From an uncultured Oscillospiraceae bacterium (GTDB taxonomy: Bacteria > Bacillota > Clostridia > Oscillospirales > Acutalibacteraceae): a stretch of 11,312 bases of DNA. Below the pieces are notes generated by a model. It was not told the DNA's origin. It did no database searches and saw nothing but the letters and a program-made list of their open reading frames with translations. Position 1 is the first letter of the stretch. Every line of letters starts with the position of its first letter. The stretch lies in contig CAJKXG010000019.1 of assembly GCA_905203795.1 (NCBI GenBank), forward strand, positions 1 to 11,312, given 5' to 3'. Positions 1 to 6,752 of the stretch are shown piece after piece. Position numbers and translations under genes: made by a program.

Positions 1-53
1 TTTTGCACTACATAATTTCAGAAATTCCTACTTGACTTTTGTTAGCAGGTCTT

Positions 54-359
54 TTATTTCATCAGCTTTTGCAGTGTTGCCACCAGCTCGTCGATCACAT
101 CGTCCTTGCCTTCCCGAATATCTCTGGCAACGCAGCCGCGAATATGGCTCGCCAACAGTTCCCGGTTAAAGGCGTTGACCGCGGCGTTTACGGCGGCGGA
201 TTGGATCAAAATATCCGCGCAATACGCGTCTTTTTCCACCATTCCGCGAATTCCGCGAATCTGCCCTTCCAATCGGTTCAGACGGTGTATCAGTTTTTTT
301 CGTTCTTCCTCGGAACGGTCGGTTTTTTTCGTACAGCAGCATACTGATTTCTCAGACAT
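54..359 (-). CDS. csoR: CsoR-family copper-sensing transcriptional repressor
   Basis: The 101-residue product is a full-length member of the CsoR/RcnR/FrmR (DUF156) family of all-helical, metal-sensing DNA-binding repressors. Cys47, His72 and Cys76 have the 25 and 29 residue spacing of the Cys-His-Cys Cu(I) site of CsoR, and Tyr46 precedes the first ligand as in CsoR. The core reads LIHRLNRLEGQIRGI at about 23-37. The N-terminus carries three consecutive cysteines (7-9), as in several clostridial homologues; their role is unknown. The start is the ATG at 359, with AAAAGGGG 8 bases upstream. The family releases its operator on binding Cu(I), usually derepressing copA/copZ exporters. No such gene lies in the window, so visible control is autoregulation through the palindromes at 380-424. 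A sulphur or formaldehyde sensor of the same fold is less likely because the full C-H-C set is present. Confidence 0.92.
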   Translation of the reverse strand: MSEKSVCCCTKKTDRSEEERKKLIHRLNRLEGQIRGIRGMVEKDAYCADILIQSAAVNAAVNAFNRELLASHIRGCVARDIREGKDDVIDELVATLQKLMK

Positions 360-379
360 TGTTACATCCCCTTTTCCAA

Positions 380-396
380 ATACCCCAATAGGGTAT
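380..396. promoter_or_regulatory. CsoR operator 2, second palindrome
   Basis: ATACCC and GGGTAT separated by 5 bases. The centre (388) is 26 bases from the centre of operator 1, and the site overlaps the predicted transcription start of csoR. It is shorter and less symmetrical than operator 1, so it is probably the weaker site. Confidence 0.7.
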
Positions 397-400
397 CTAC

Positions 401-429
401 ATTATATACCCCGACGGGGTATATGTCAA
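401..429 (-). promoter_or_regulatory. csoR sigma-A promoter
   Basis: On the minus strand the -35 box is a perfect TTGACA (429-424) and the -10 box a perfect TATAAT (406-401), with a 17-base spacer. The predicted start is near 394, giving a leader of about 35 bases before the csoR ATG. The spacer is almost entirely occupied by a CsoR-type palindrome, so repressor and RNA polymerase cannot easily bind together. Confidence 0.9.
404..424. promoter_or_regulatory. CsoR operator 1, perfect palindrome
   Basis: A 21-base perfect inverted repeat with half-site ATATACCCCG around a single central base (414). It has the ATACCCC/GGGGTAT character known for CsoR operators. It fills the spacer between the -35 and -10 boxes of csoR. 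Binding by CsoR is inferred from motif and position. Confidence 0.85.
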
Positions 430-480
430 TAGGCTGTACAGTTTAGTATGAACATTTGCGTAGCAAAGATGCCATACAGC

Positions 481-520
481 AAAATGCCGACGAGCGATGC
501 GTCACTCGTCGGCATTTTTT
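481..520 (+). terminator. Orphan intrinsic terminator
   Basis: A 14-pair stem (481-494 with 505-518, core TGCCGACGAG/CTCGTCGGCA) closes a 10-base loop and runs into a T tract ending at 520. It is well formed on the plus strand. On the minus strand only four T follow, so it is weak there. No plus-strand gene ends before it in the window. It may end a small transcript from 430-480, or shield the peptidase gene that starts at 605. Confidence 0.8.
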
Positions 521-604
521 GCAATTTTTTTGCATTTTCTTGAATACTCCTTGTCCGCCGCCGCGATATCATGAGCTCAACAACGAGGAAGGAGCGCGGC
601 TACG

Positions 605-1405
605 ATGAAAAAAGGGCGGATTTTGATCCTGCTGCTATTGACAGCGGCGTTGACAGCAGGGGTCAGTCTGGCGCTGGATAGCCAACATGAGCCGCAACCG
701 GCGGTATCCGCACCGCTGTACCCGACGTCGACATCGACATCAACGTCGACAACGAGCAGTGTGAGCAAGCCGCTTACCACACAGACCCAGCCGCGCGCCA
801 CCAAAAAACTGCTGAATGTGCCGTATATCAGCCAAAAGGGCGCGTATCCCACCGGCTGCGAAAGCTGCAGCGCCGTTATGCTGCTGCAATATCTCGGTCT
901 GGATATATCGGTAAACACGTTTGTTGACGAACACTTGATATGCGGCGGACTCTGGTGGCAGGACGGGCAGTTGTACGGCGATGACCCGAACCAATGCTTC
1001 ATCGGCAGTCCGTACGACATCAACAGCTACGGTTGCTTTGCCCCCGTCATTGCCAGCGCGTATAAAAGCATACTGCCGTCAGAGACGTACACGGTTTCGA
1101 CATTGTACGGAAAAACGCTGGCGGAATTGTGTGATACCTATGTCAGCCAAGGGATGCCGGTGCTGACATGGGTCACCATCAATATGCTGCCGTCGTACGG
1201 CGGCAGTACATGGACACTGCGGGACGGCAGCGTTTTTCAGTGGCCGGCGCAGGAGCACTGTATGGTACTTGTCGGCTATGACGAAAACGGATTCTATTTC
1301 AACGATCCCTACAACAGCAACGGATTGGTGTATTACTCGCGTGCGCTGGCGGAACAGCGCTATGCCGAAATCGGCTCACAAGCGGTCGTCGTGGTGAAAA
1401 AATAA
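605..1405 (+). CDS. Secreted C39-like cysteine peptidase
   Basis: The 266-residue product begins with an export signal (lysines 2-3, hydrophobic stretch about 6-24). A Thr/Ser linker follows (41-52), then a Peptidase_C39_2-type papain-fold domain (about 70-264). Catalytic candidates are Cys85 in TGCESCSAVMLLQYLG, His218 in EHCMVLVGY and Asp234 in FYFNDP, the usual Cys-His-Asp set. The family includes bacteriocin-leader-like peptidases and many uncharacterised extracellular enzymes; the substrate cannot be read from sequence. There is no ABC transporter domain, so it is not a bacteriocin exporter. The start is the ATG at 605 with GGAAGGAG about 10 bases upstream. A weak promoter may lie at 519-548 (TTGCAA, 18 bases, AATACT). 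The protein is probably released or anchored by an uncleaved signal, as no lipobox or sortase signal is seen. Confidence 0.82.
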   Translation: MKKGRILILLLLTAALTAGVSLALDSQHEPQPAVSAPLYPTSTSTSTSTTSSVSKPLTTQTQPRATKKLLNVPYISQKGAYPTGCESCSAVMLLQYLGLDISVNTFVDEHLICGGLWWQDGQLYGDDPNQCFIGSPYDINSYGCFAPVIASAYKSILPSETYTVSTLYGKTLAELCDTYVSQGMPVLTWVTINMLPSYGGSTWTLRDGSVFQWPAQEHCMVLVGYDENGFYFNDPYNSNGLVYYSRALAEQRYAEIGSQAVVVVKK

Positions 1406-1412
1406 AGAAGCG

Positions 1413-1904
1413 TTATCCTTTGTTGGTGCTGCCGAAACCGCCGTTGCGTACCGCGTCCGTCTCATCGTCCTCGGTGACGCCAAACGGCAGAAAAATGCCC
1501 TGTGCAAAGCCTTCCCCCTGCTGTACGGTCAAGGTTTTTCCTTCGCGGGAATCGTTGGTCAGCTTGATGAAGATGTGTCCTTCGTTATCCGATGCATAAT
1601 AGTCGCTGTCCACCACACCGACGGTGTTGTTCAGCTGTAAGCGATAGCGGAAGCCGAGTCCGCTACGCGGAAACAGCATGAGCACCCAACCGGGTTGCAT
1701 ACGCGCACGAATACCGGTCGGCACGGTGATGCTTTCCCCCGCTTTCAGTGTAAAGGAAAACGGTACGTAGAAATCGTACCCTGCGGAACCCGCTGTCGCT
1801 CGTTTCGGCAGACGGATGTTGTCATAGAGCGTATCGGGCGCATCAGGGACAGCCGCGGAGAACTGCGCACGGGATACCTTTTCAAATTGGGCAATGCGTT
1901 GCAT
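1413..1904 (-). CDS. dut: dUTP diphosphatase (dUTPase)
   Basis: The product hydrolyses dUTP to dUMP and pyrophosphate, limiting uracil in DNA and supplying dUMP for thymidylate synthesis. All five trimeric dUTPase motifs are visible in the 163 residues: ATAGSAGYDF (36-45), PRSGLGF (79-85), GVVDSDYY (96-103) with the insert typical of clostridial enzymes before EGHI, GEGFAQG (130-136), and the glycine-rich end NGGFGST (154-160). The reading frame stays open upstream to 2267, but that extension has no family similarity. The ATG at 1904 gives the MQRIAQFEKV start usual for clostridial homologues. Its ribosome site AAAGGA is about 13 bases upstream, slightly distant. The gene converges with the peptidase gene 7 bases away, with no terminator between them. 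Confidence 0.92.
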   Translation of the reverse strand: MQRIAQFEKVSRAQFSAAVPDAPDTLYDNIRLPKRATAGSAGYDFYVPFSFTLKAGESITVPTGIRARMQPGWVLMLFPRSGLGFRYRLQLNNTVGVVDSDYYASDNEGHIFIKLTNDSREGKTLTVQQGEGFAQGIFLPFGVTEDDETDAVRNGGFGSTNKG

Positions 1905-1925
1905 ATGGATTTTCCATTCCTTTCC

Positions 1926-1963
1926 AAAGACTTGTGTTTGGCTCACCGAGCACAAGTCTTTTT
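1926..1963. terminator. Hairpin in dut leader; reads as a terminator on plus strand
   Basis: An 11-pair perfect stem (AAAGACTTGTG at 1926-1936 with 1951-1961) encloses a 14-base loop that can form a further GCTC/GAGC stem. On the plus strand it is followed by a five-T run, so it fits an intrinsic terminator. On the minus strand it lies in the dut 5' leader, just before the ribosome site at about 1917-1925. It could therefore end plus-strand transcription coming from the peptidase gene, influence dut translation, or both. Confidence 0.65.
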
Positions 1964-1981
1964 CCCTTGCAGAATACTGAC

Positions 1982-2010
1982 AGTATAGCATTTTACTGAC
2001 CAAATGGCAA
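1982..2010 (-). promoter_or_regulatory. dut sigma-A promoter
   Basis: The minus strand reads TTGCCA (2010-2005), a 17-base spacer and TATACT (1987-1982), with TG one base before the -10 box. The predicted start is near 1975, giving a leader of about 70 bases. A perfect 13-base palindrome (ATACTG, one base, CAGTAT; 1974-1986) covers the -10 box and start site and may be an operator; no regulator can be named. Confidence 0.75.
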
Positions 2011-2017
2011 GCACCGA

Positions 2018-2047
2018 TTGACAGGCTCCAAGCGGGCGGTATATAAT
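2018..2047 (+). promoter_or_regulatory. Glycoside hydrolase sigma-A promoter
   Basis: TTGACA (2018-2023) and TATAAT (2042-2047) are both perfect consensus, separated by 18 bases. The -35 box lies 7 bases from the -35 box of the divergent dut promoter. No catabolite-repression-like or sugar-regulator palindrome is obvious around it, so the unit may be expressed constitutively. Confidence 0.88.
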
Positions 2048-2086
2048 GGAAACAACAGCAATGGAGTGAAAAGGAGGATGTTTCCC

Positions 2087-4330
2087 ATGATGGATTATCA
2101 AAACCCGGCCTTGCCGGTGGAACAGCGTGTGGCGGATCTGCTGTCGCGCATGACGCTGGAGGAAAAAGCCGCACAGACCTGTATGATGCGCGGGGTGGAA
2201 TATGCGACCCGCCCGTCGGACAAGCAGCATTGCAGTGTCGAGCCGGACACGGAATTTGACGAAGCACGGCTGGAAGCGGATTTCGGGCAGGACAGCATCG
2301 GCTGCGTACACGATATGTATTCCACGCCTGTGCCCTTCAACAAGATTCAAAAATATTTTATCGAGCATTCCCGTCTCGGCATTCCTGTCATTTTCACGGG
2401 CGAAGCGCTGCACGGCATCAGCGGTCTGCGCGGGACCGTGTTCCCCTGCCCCGTCAATTTCGGCGCGACTTTTGATCCGGCGTTGATCCATGAAGTGGGC
2501 GCCGCCATCGGTCGGGAGACGCGGGCGCTCGGTATGCATGAAATCCTTGCCCCCAATCTCGATGTGGCGCGCGAATCGCGCTGGGGACGCATCGAGGAGA
2601 CCTTCGGCGAAGATACCTATCTGTCCTCCCGCATGGCGACGGCGATCATTTCCGGCGAACAGAAAGGCGATATCAGCCGTCCTGACGCGGTGGTCGCCGA
2701 GCCGAAACACTATTGCGTACACGGCATTGCGGAGGGCGGTACCAACTGCTCCCATGCGCGTGCCGGTCGGCGGGAAGTGGAAAGCTGCTATCTGCCGGTG
2801 TTTGAAGCGGGCATCCGCGAGGGCGGCGCATACAATGTCATGGTCAGCTACAACTCGGTGGACGGCGACCCGCTGATGTGCTCGGAGTTTTTCCTCAAGG
2901 ATGTGCTGAAAAAGCGGTTTGGACTCAAGGGCTTCTCCCGTTCCGACTGGGGCGGCGTGTCCCGCCTGAAGAACGAACACCGTTTGGTCGCCACCGACAA
3001 AGCCGCCATCGGACTGGCCATGCGCAACGGGCTGGATGTACAGGGCTGTGACTATCCCCCGACCTTCTGGAAACAGAACGTGATCGAGTTGGTGCGCGAA
3101 GGGTCGCTGCCGATGGAACGGCTGGACGATATCTGTGCGCGCGTGCTGCGGGTGAAATTTGAACTGGGGCTGTTTGAGCATCCCTACACGGATGAAACCG
3201 CATACCAACAAGTGATCCGTTGCGACGAGCATCGCCGTGTATCGCACAAGGTGGCACAGGAATCGATCACGCTGCTCAAAAACGACGGTATACTGCCGCT
3301 GAAGGGCGGCTTCTCGTCCGTCGCGCTGATCGGTCCGTCCTCCGCCGCGCAAAAGATCGGCGGCTATTCCTCCACGCCGCAATTCCCCATCCCCTCTGTG
3401 TACGAGGAACTCAAAGCGGCGCTCGGCGACACCGTAAAGGTACGGCAGTGCAACGGCTGCGCCATTACCTATGACAAAAAGCAGCCTCGCGTGGTGGACG
3501 GACAACCGCACCTGTATTCCGAAGGTGAGGATGAGATCCTCGACGAAGTGGAAGAAGCGCTGACCATCGCCGACGAATGCGACATCGTGATCATGGTCGG
3601 CGGTGACAACACCATCACCAGCGGCGAAGGACGCGACCGCTGCGAACTGACGCTCAACGGTCGGCAGCGCGAACTGATTGAAAAACTGGCGGCGCTCGGC
3701 AAACCGCTGATTTTGATTCTCGAAAACGGCAAACCGCTGGATCTGTCCCGCGAAAACGAGGTTTGCAACGCCATCATGATGACATGGTTCGGCGGCGAAT
3801 CGGGCGCGAAAGCGATCGTGGAGGCTTTGCTCGGCAAGTTCAGCCCTGCCGGTCGGCTACCGCTGTCGCTGCCGCGCAGCTCCACGCGGATTCCCTGCTA
3901 CTACTCGATGTTGCCGGGCGGTGCGCGGGATTTCCTGGAAGGACCGAAGGACGCGCTGTTCCCCTTTGGGTTTGGACTCAGTTACACCACCTTTGCCTAT
4001 CGCGATCTCAAGATCGACAAGATCGGAACATTCGATGTGATGGTATCCTGCACCGTCGAAAATACCGGCGACATGGACGGCGACGAAGTGGTGCAATTGT
4101 ATCTCGACGACGTGGAAAGTTCGGTCGTCACGCCGCCGATGCTGCTCAAAGGCTTCGAGCGTATTCACCTCAAAGCCGGTGAAAGCCGCACGGTGACCTT
4201 CCGACTGAATTATGACTCGTTCAAGCTGATGGATATCCGCTATGTTTGGACGGTTGAACCGGGACGCTTCCGCATCCTGATCGGCGGCGGTTCGCGCGAT
4301 ATTCGTCTGGAGGGCGAGGTCACACTGTAA
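2087..4330 (+). CDS. Glycoside hydrolase family 3 beta-glycosidase
   Basis: The 747-residue product is a retaining GH3 enzyme releasing sugars from beta-linked oligosaccharides. Domains in order: (alpha/beta)8 barrel (about 10-370) with LTLEEK-type start, GEALHGI, RWGRIEETFGED and KHY (Lys207-His208); alpha/beta sandwich (about 390-600); fibronectin-III-like domain (about 655-735) after FPFGFGLSYT. The nucleophile is Asp287 in RSDWGG. The likely acid/base is Glu514 in SGEGRDR, the arrangement of beta-glucosidases such as Thermotoga neapolitana Bgl3B. No signal peptide is seen, so it should be cytoplasmic and act on imported oligosaccharides. Start choice: the ATG at 2087 lies 9 bases after AAGGAGG (2071-2077); the ATG at 2078 abuts that site, and the TTG-type extension to 2018 starts in the promoter. 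Beta-glucosidase versus beta-xylosidase cannot be settled. Confidence 0.92.
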   Translation: MMDYQNPALPVEQRVADLLSRMTLEEKAAQTCMMRGVEYATRPSDKQHCSVEPDTEFDEARLEADFGQDSIGCVHDMYSTPVPFNKIQKYFIEHSRLGIPVIFTGEALHGISGLRGTVFPCPVNFGATFDPALIHEVGAAIGRETRALGMHEILAPNLDVARESRWGRIEETFGEDTYLSSRMATAIISGEQKGDISRPDAVVAEPKHYCVHGIAEGGTNCSHARAGRREVESCYLPVFEAGIREGGAYNVMVSYNSVDGDPLMCSEFFLKDVLKKRFGLKGFSRSDWGGVSRLKNEHRLVATDKAAIGLAMRNGLDVQGCDYPPTFWKQNVIELVREGSLPMERLDDICARVLRVKFELGLFEHPYTDETAYQQVIRCDEHRRVSHKVAQESITLLKNDGILPLKGGFSSVALIGPSSAAQKIGGYSSTPQFPIPSVYEELKAALGDTVKVRQCNGCAITYDKKQPRVVDGQPHLYSEGEDEILDEVEEALTIADECDIVIMVGGDNTITSGEGRDRCELTLNGRQRELIEKLAALGKPLILILENGKPLDLSRENEVCNAIMMTWFGGESGAKAIVEALLGKFSPAGRLPLSLPRSSTRIPCYYSMLPGGARDFLEGPKDALFPFGFGLSYTTFAYRDLKIDKIGTFDVMVSCTVENTGDMDGDEVVQLYLDDVESSVVTPPMLLKGFERIHLKAGESRTVTFRLNYDSFKLMDIRYVWTVEPGRFRILIGGGSRDIRLEGEVTL

Positions 4331-4358
4331 AAGGCGATTGTGCGTAGGAGAGAACATC

Positions 4359-4850
4359 ATGCATATTCGAAAAGCGGAGATTGACGACTTGGAGGCGCTG
4401 CTGGCGATTTACAACTACGAGATCGAGCACGGCGTTGCCACGTTTGATCTGTATCCCGCCACGCTGGCAGAACGACGGATTTGGTTCGATGAGCACAATG
4501 TCGGCAACCACCCGCTGTTGGTGGCGGAATGTGACGGTCATATCGCCGGATATGCCAGTCTGTCCGCTTTCAGGGAAAAAACCGCGTACGATTCCACGGT
4601 GGAGTTGTCCGTCTATGTCAACACAGGCGACCGTCGTCGCGGTGTTGCCACCGCTTTGATGCACGCCATTCTGGAACTCGCCCGCCGCGACCCGCGCACG
4701 CACGTTGTCGTTTCCGTTATCACAAGCGGCAACGACGTCAGCGTCAAGCTGCACGAAACGTTTGGCTTCACCTATTGCGGCACCATCCACGAAGCCGGCT
4801 TCAAAATGGGCAGCTATCGGGATGTTTTATACTATGAATTAGCGGTTTGA
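4359..4850 (+). CDS. GNAT N-acetyltransferase, phosphinothricin/L-amino acid acetyltransferase type
   Basis: The 163-residue product is a single-domain GNAT enzyme moving an acetyl group from acetyl-CoA to an amine. It matches the Pat/YncA (MddA) subgroup: IRKAEIDDL (3-11), IYNYEIEHGVATFD (17-30), LLVAECDG (53-60), VELSVYVNTGDRRRGVA (81-97) with the CoA pyrophosphate loop R-R-R-G-V-A, SGNDVSVKLHETFGF (123-137) and the terminal EAGFKMGSYRDV. Members acetylate phosphinothricin, methionine sulphone/sulphoximine or amino acids; the true substrate is unknown. The ATG at 4359 has TAGGAGAG 6 bases upstream; an in-frame TTG at 4338 lacks a site. It starts 28 bases after the glycoside hydrolase and is followed by a terminator, so the two are probably co-transcribed, although no functional link is evident. 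Confidence 0.88.
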   Translation: MHIRKAEIDDLEALLAIYNYEIEHGVATFDLYPATLAERRIWFDEHNVGNHPLLVAECDGHIAGYASLSAFREKTAYDSTVELSVYVNTGDRRRGVATALMHAILELARRDPRTHVVVSVITSGNDVSVKLHETFGFTYCGTIHEAGFKMGSYRDVLYYELAV

Positions 4851-4854
4851 CAGC

Positions 4855-4887
4855 AAAGGCTCCCGCCTATATAGCGGGAGCCTTTTT
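4855..4887. terminator. Intrinsic terminator between convergent genes
   Basis: A perfect 12-pair stem (4855-4866 with 4874-4885, core GGCTCCCGC/GCGGGAGCC) and 7-base loop, with a T run to 4887 on the plus strand. It ends the glycoside hydrolase/GNAT transcript. On the minus strand its arm ends in TTT, so it may also serve the phosphoesterase, whose stop codon abuts it. Confidence 0.9.
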
Positions 4888-5993
4888 CAACGTTTTCGGA
4901 TGTCCATGCAAACATATTCCGAATGGCGTTCAGTGCGGAGTGGATACCCCCAGCCGGCGATACCGGAACTGACGATCACCTGTAAATCCCCCACTTGACG
5001 ATAACCGTACGTGACCGGATGGACACCGAACAGTTCCGCCAACACGCCAAGCGGCCAAATTTGACCGCCGTGTGTATGTCCGCTGAGCAGCAGATCGTAT
5101 CCCGCCTGTCGATTCTCCTCCAGTTCGCACGGCTGGTGATCGAGAAGCAGCAGAAAATCCTCCTCGGAAACCCCTTCCAATAAGGCGGAGGACGGGCGGC
5201 GTTCGGCGGAACGATCCATTCGCCCGACAATGGTCAAATCGTCGTTGATTCGCGTACACGCGTCACGCAAGATCTGAATGCCTGCATCCTGTATGGCGGC
5301 TGTCAACTGCGCCTCGGTATACGGTTTGGCGGTCGCATATCTGGCGCGATCGTGATTGCCGTATATATAAAATGTGCCATATGTGCTCGGAATGGAGGAA
5401 ATCGTCGGGAAAACCGTCTGCATCTCCGCCAACGTGGTGTGCTCATCCACGATATCGCCGCCGAGCACCACCAAATCGGGTTGCAGCGCTGCGATATCCG
5501 CGCAATGCTTCTGTAGCGCTGTTTCGTCCATGATCGTCCCGAAATGCAGATCGGTTATCAGAACCACGCGGTAGCCCTCGTCGCGGATATCCTTATCGGT
5601 ATACACGGTGTAATCCGTCTGCACGACGTGCTGCATATTCCACCAGCCATACCCCAGAATGAGCGCTGTGCAAAGGATGGGCAGCACACCGCATTGATAG
5701 AGTTTTTGCCGGCGAAAACGCCCTTTGGCAATCTTGCCTATCAGCCAGTGGACAATATCCACGGCAATGGATGTCAATACCAAATACAAAACGACAACGA
5801 TCCACATGTTCCATATGTTCACCGCCGGCAGCACCAACAAAATGCTGCCGAGAATCGAAAACAGCCGCACGTGCTTTTGCACGAAGGCCGACGGGATCAG
5901 CCGCCCCATGCGTTTCAGAAAAACATACAAATAAACGGCAAACGGAAGCAGCAGCACCGCCGGCAACACCACCATCATCACTTTCACGGACAT
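4887..5993 (-). CDS. Membrane-anchored calcineurin-like metallophosphoesterase (YkuE/YaeI type)
   Basis: The 368-residue protein has about four N-terminal membrane segments (about 4-26, 44-58, 62-82 and 103-119), then a dinuclear-metal phosphoesterase domain. Metal and catalytic motifs are complete: DLH (Asp148, His150), GGD (Asp180), GNHD (Asn213, His214), a DHQP block (285-288) and GHTHGGQ (His306, His308). This order is that of the YkuE/YaeI family, in which some members hydrolyse phospholipid-like or UDP-sugar lipids; the substrate here is unknown. The start is set at the ATG at 5993 because GGGGGA lies just before it. The in-frame ATGs at 6017, 6014 and 6032 lack convincing sites. It is 58 bases downstream of the Crp/Fnr gene with no promoter or terminator between, so co-transcription is likely. 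Confidence 0.88.
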   Translation of the reverse strand: MSVKVMMVVLPAVLLLPFAVYLYVFLKRMGRLIPSAFVQKHVRLFSILGSILLVLPAVNIWNMWIVVVLYLVLTSIAVDIVHWLIGKIAKGRFRRQKLYQCGVLPILCTALILGYGWWNMQHVVQTDYTVYTDKDIRDEGYRVVLITDLHFGTIMDETALQKHCADIAALQPDLVVLGGDIVDEHTTLAEMQTVFPTISSIPSTYGTFYIYGNHDRARYATAKPYTEAQLTAAIQDAGIQILRDACTRINDDLTIVGRMDRSAERRPSSALLEGVSEEDFLLLLDHQPCELEENRQAGYDLLLSGHTHGGQIWPLGVLAELFGVHPVTYGYRQVGDLQVIVSSGIAGWGYPLRTERHSEYVCMDIRKR

Positions 5994-6051
5994 CGTTCCC
6001 CCAGTCTTATCCATCATGGTAAGCGGACGCATGGCGCGACAACTTACAGCC

Positions 6052-6708
6052 TCACAATAGCGTAAATTGATTTTTTCGGAAATCGATCACGCCCTCGTCG
6101 CGCAATCTGCCGAGCGCAGCCGAAAGGGCACTGCGATCAACGGCCAAATAATCCGCCAGTTCCTGACGGTTGAGCGGGATGGCAAAGCGGCGGCTGCCCG
6201 CGTAAACGGCTTGTTCCGAAAGATAGGAAAGCACTTTTTCGCGCAGTGTGCGTTTGGAAAGGTGCTCGATCCTGCCGGTCAAAAAGATGGTTTTCCGCGC
6301 GAAAATTTCCGCTAAATTTTCGGCGATCCGCCCGCAAACAGCATAATACGGCGCGGGCGGTTGACGCAGCTTCTCATAATCGACCCACAATACCACGCTG
6401 TTTTTGACCGCCTGCACCGTGACCGCGATCGGCAGTCCCGCACAGACAAACGACTCGGCAAACAACGCGCCCGATTCCAACTGCGCCAGCAAAACCGTAT
6501 TCCCACCAATATCCTCTTTGACGATCTGCACCGCCCCCTCCAGTACAATGCCGAAGCAGGTGGTCCTATCGCCCATGCGGAGCAGAATCTCTCCTTTGTC
6601 ATACGATTGGTCACGCGCCGCTAACACGGTCAGCAACGGCAGAATCTCGTGGCTTTTGGCGCCGCGAAACAGCGAAATGCCGGACAACATATCCACATAT
6701 TTCTTCAT
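6052..6708 (-). CDS. Crp/Fnr-family transcriptional regulator
   Basis: The 218-residue protein has the full architecture: a cupin-like effector domain (about 10-115, with MGDRTTCFGIVLEGAVQIVKED), a dimer helix (about 125-155) and a winged helix-turn-helix (about 178-216, RQELADYLAVDRSALSAALGRLRDEGVI). The Arg-Ser pair of the CRP cAMP pocket is absent from GALFAESFVCAGLPIAVTV, so cAMP is an unlikely ligand. The N-terminal cysteine cluster of FNR is also absent; only Cys51, Cys89 and Cys125 occur. The effector is unknown. In the recognition helix, Ser and Ala stand where FNR has its specificity Glu and Arg, suggesting a different half-site. The start ATG at 6708 follows AGAGG. The divergent ferredoxin-like gene is the natural target, a pairing I recall as common in Clostridia. 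Confidence 0.9.
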   Translation of the reverse strand: MKKYVDMLSGISLFRGAKSHEILPLLTVLAARDQSYDKGEILLRMGDRTTCFGIVLEGAVQIVKEDIGGNTVLLAQLESGALFAESFVCAGLPIAVTVQAVKNSVVLWVDYEKLRQPPAPYYAVCGRIAENLAEIFARKTIFLTGRIEHLSKRTLREKVLSYLSEQAVYAGSRRFAIPLNRQELADYLAVDRSALSAALGRLRDEGVIDFRKNQFTLL

Positions 6709-6723
6709 CTTCCGCCTCTTTTC

Positions 6724-6737
6724 GTTGTGAATACAAC
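6724..6737. promoter_or_regulatory. Crp/Fnr-type operator between divergent genes
   Basis: Inverted repeat GTTGT-GAAT-ACAAC. The 5-4-5 geometry equals that of the FNR/CRP 14-base core, with a different half-site. Its centre (6730.5) is 41.5 bases before the start predicted from TATAAT at 6760-6765 (about 6772), the class II activator position. Relative to the regulator's own start (about 6746) it lies at about +10 to +23, where binding would repress. Assignment to the adjacent regulator is inference. Confidence 0.65.
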
Positions 6738-6752
6738 CGATTTTTCGTTTAC

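Noticed and set aside
14..26. Small AT palindrome AATTTC-A-GAAATT downstream of csoR.
   Set aside because: It is too short and AT-rich, with no T tract on the minus strand, so it is not a convincing csoR terminator; the real 3' end probably lies outside the window.
32..59. TTGACT with a TTTATT-like box on the plus strand inside the csoR 3' end.
   Set aside because: The -10 match is poor and it would only drive antisense of csoR; probably chance in AT-rich DNA.
448..543. 31-codon frame starting ATG at 448.
   Set aside because: It has no ribosome site and runs straight through the terminator hairpin.
1905..2267. N-terminal extension of the dUTPase frame by 121 residues.
   Set aside because: It crosses the dut promoter and leader and the start of the glycosidase gene, and has no dUTPase similarity.
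1943..3511. Long 522-codon open frame on the minus strand opposite the glycoside hydrolase.
   Set aside because: It is a GC-driven shadow of the GH3 gene: the GH3 frame has clear catalytic motifs, and the antisense protein has no recognisable domain.
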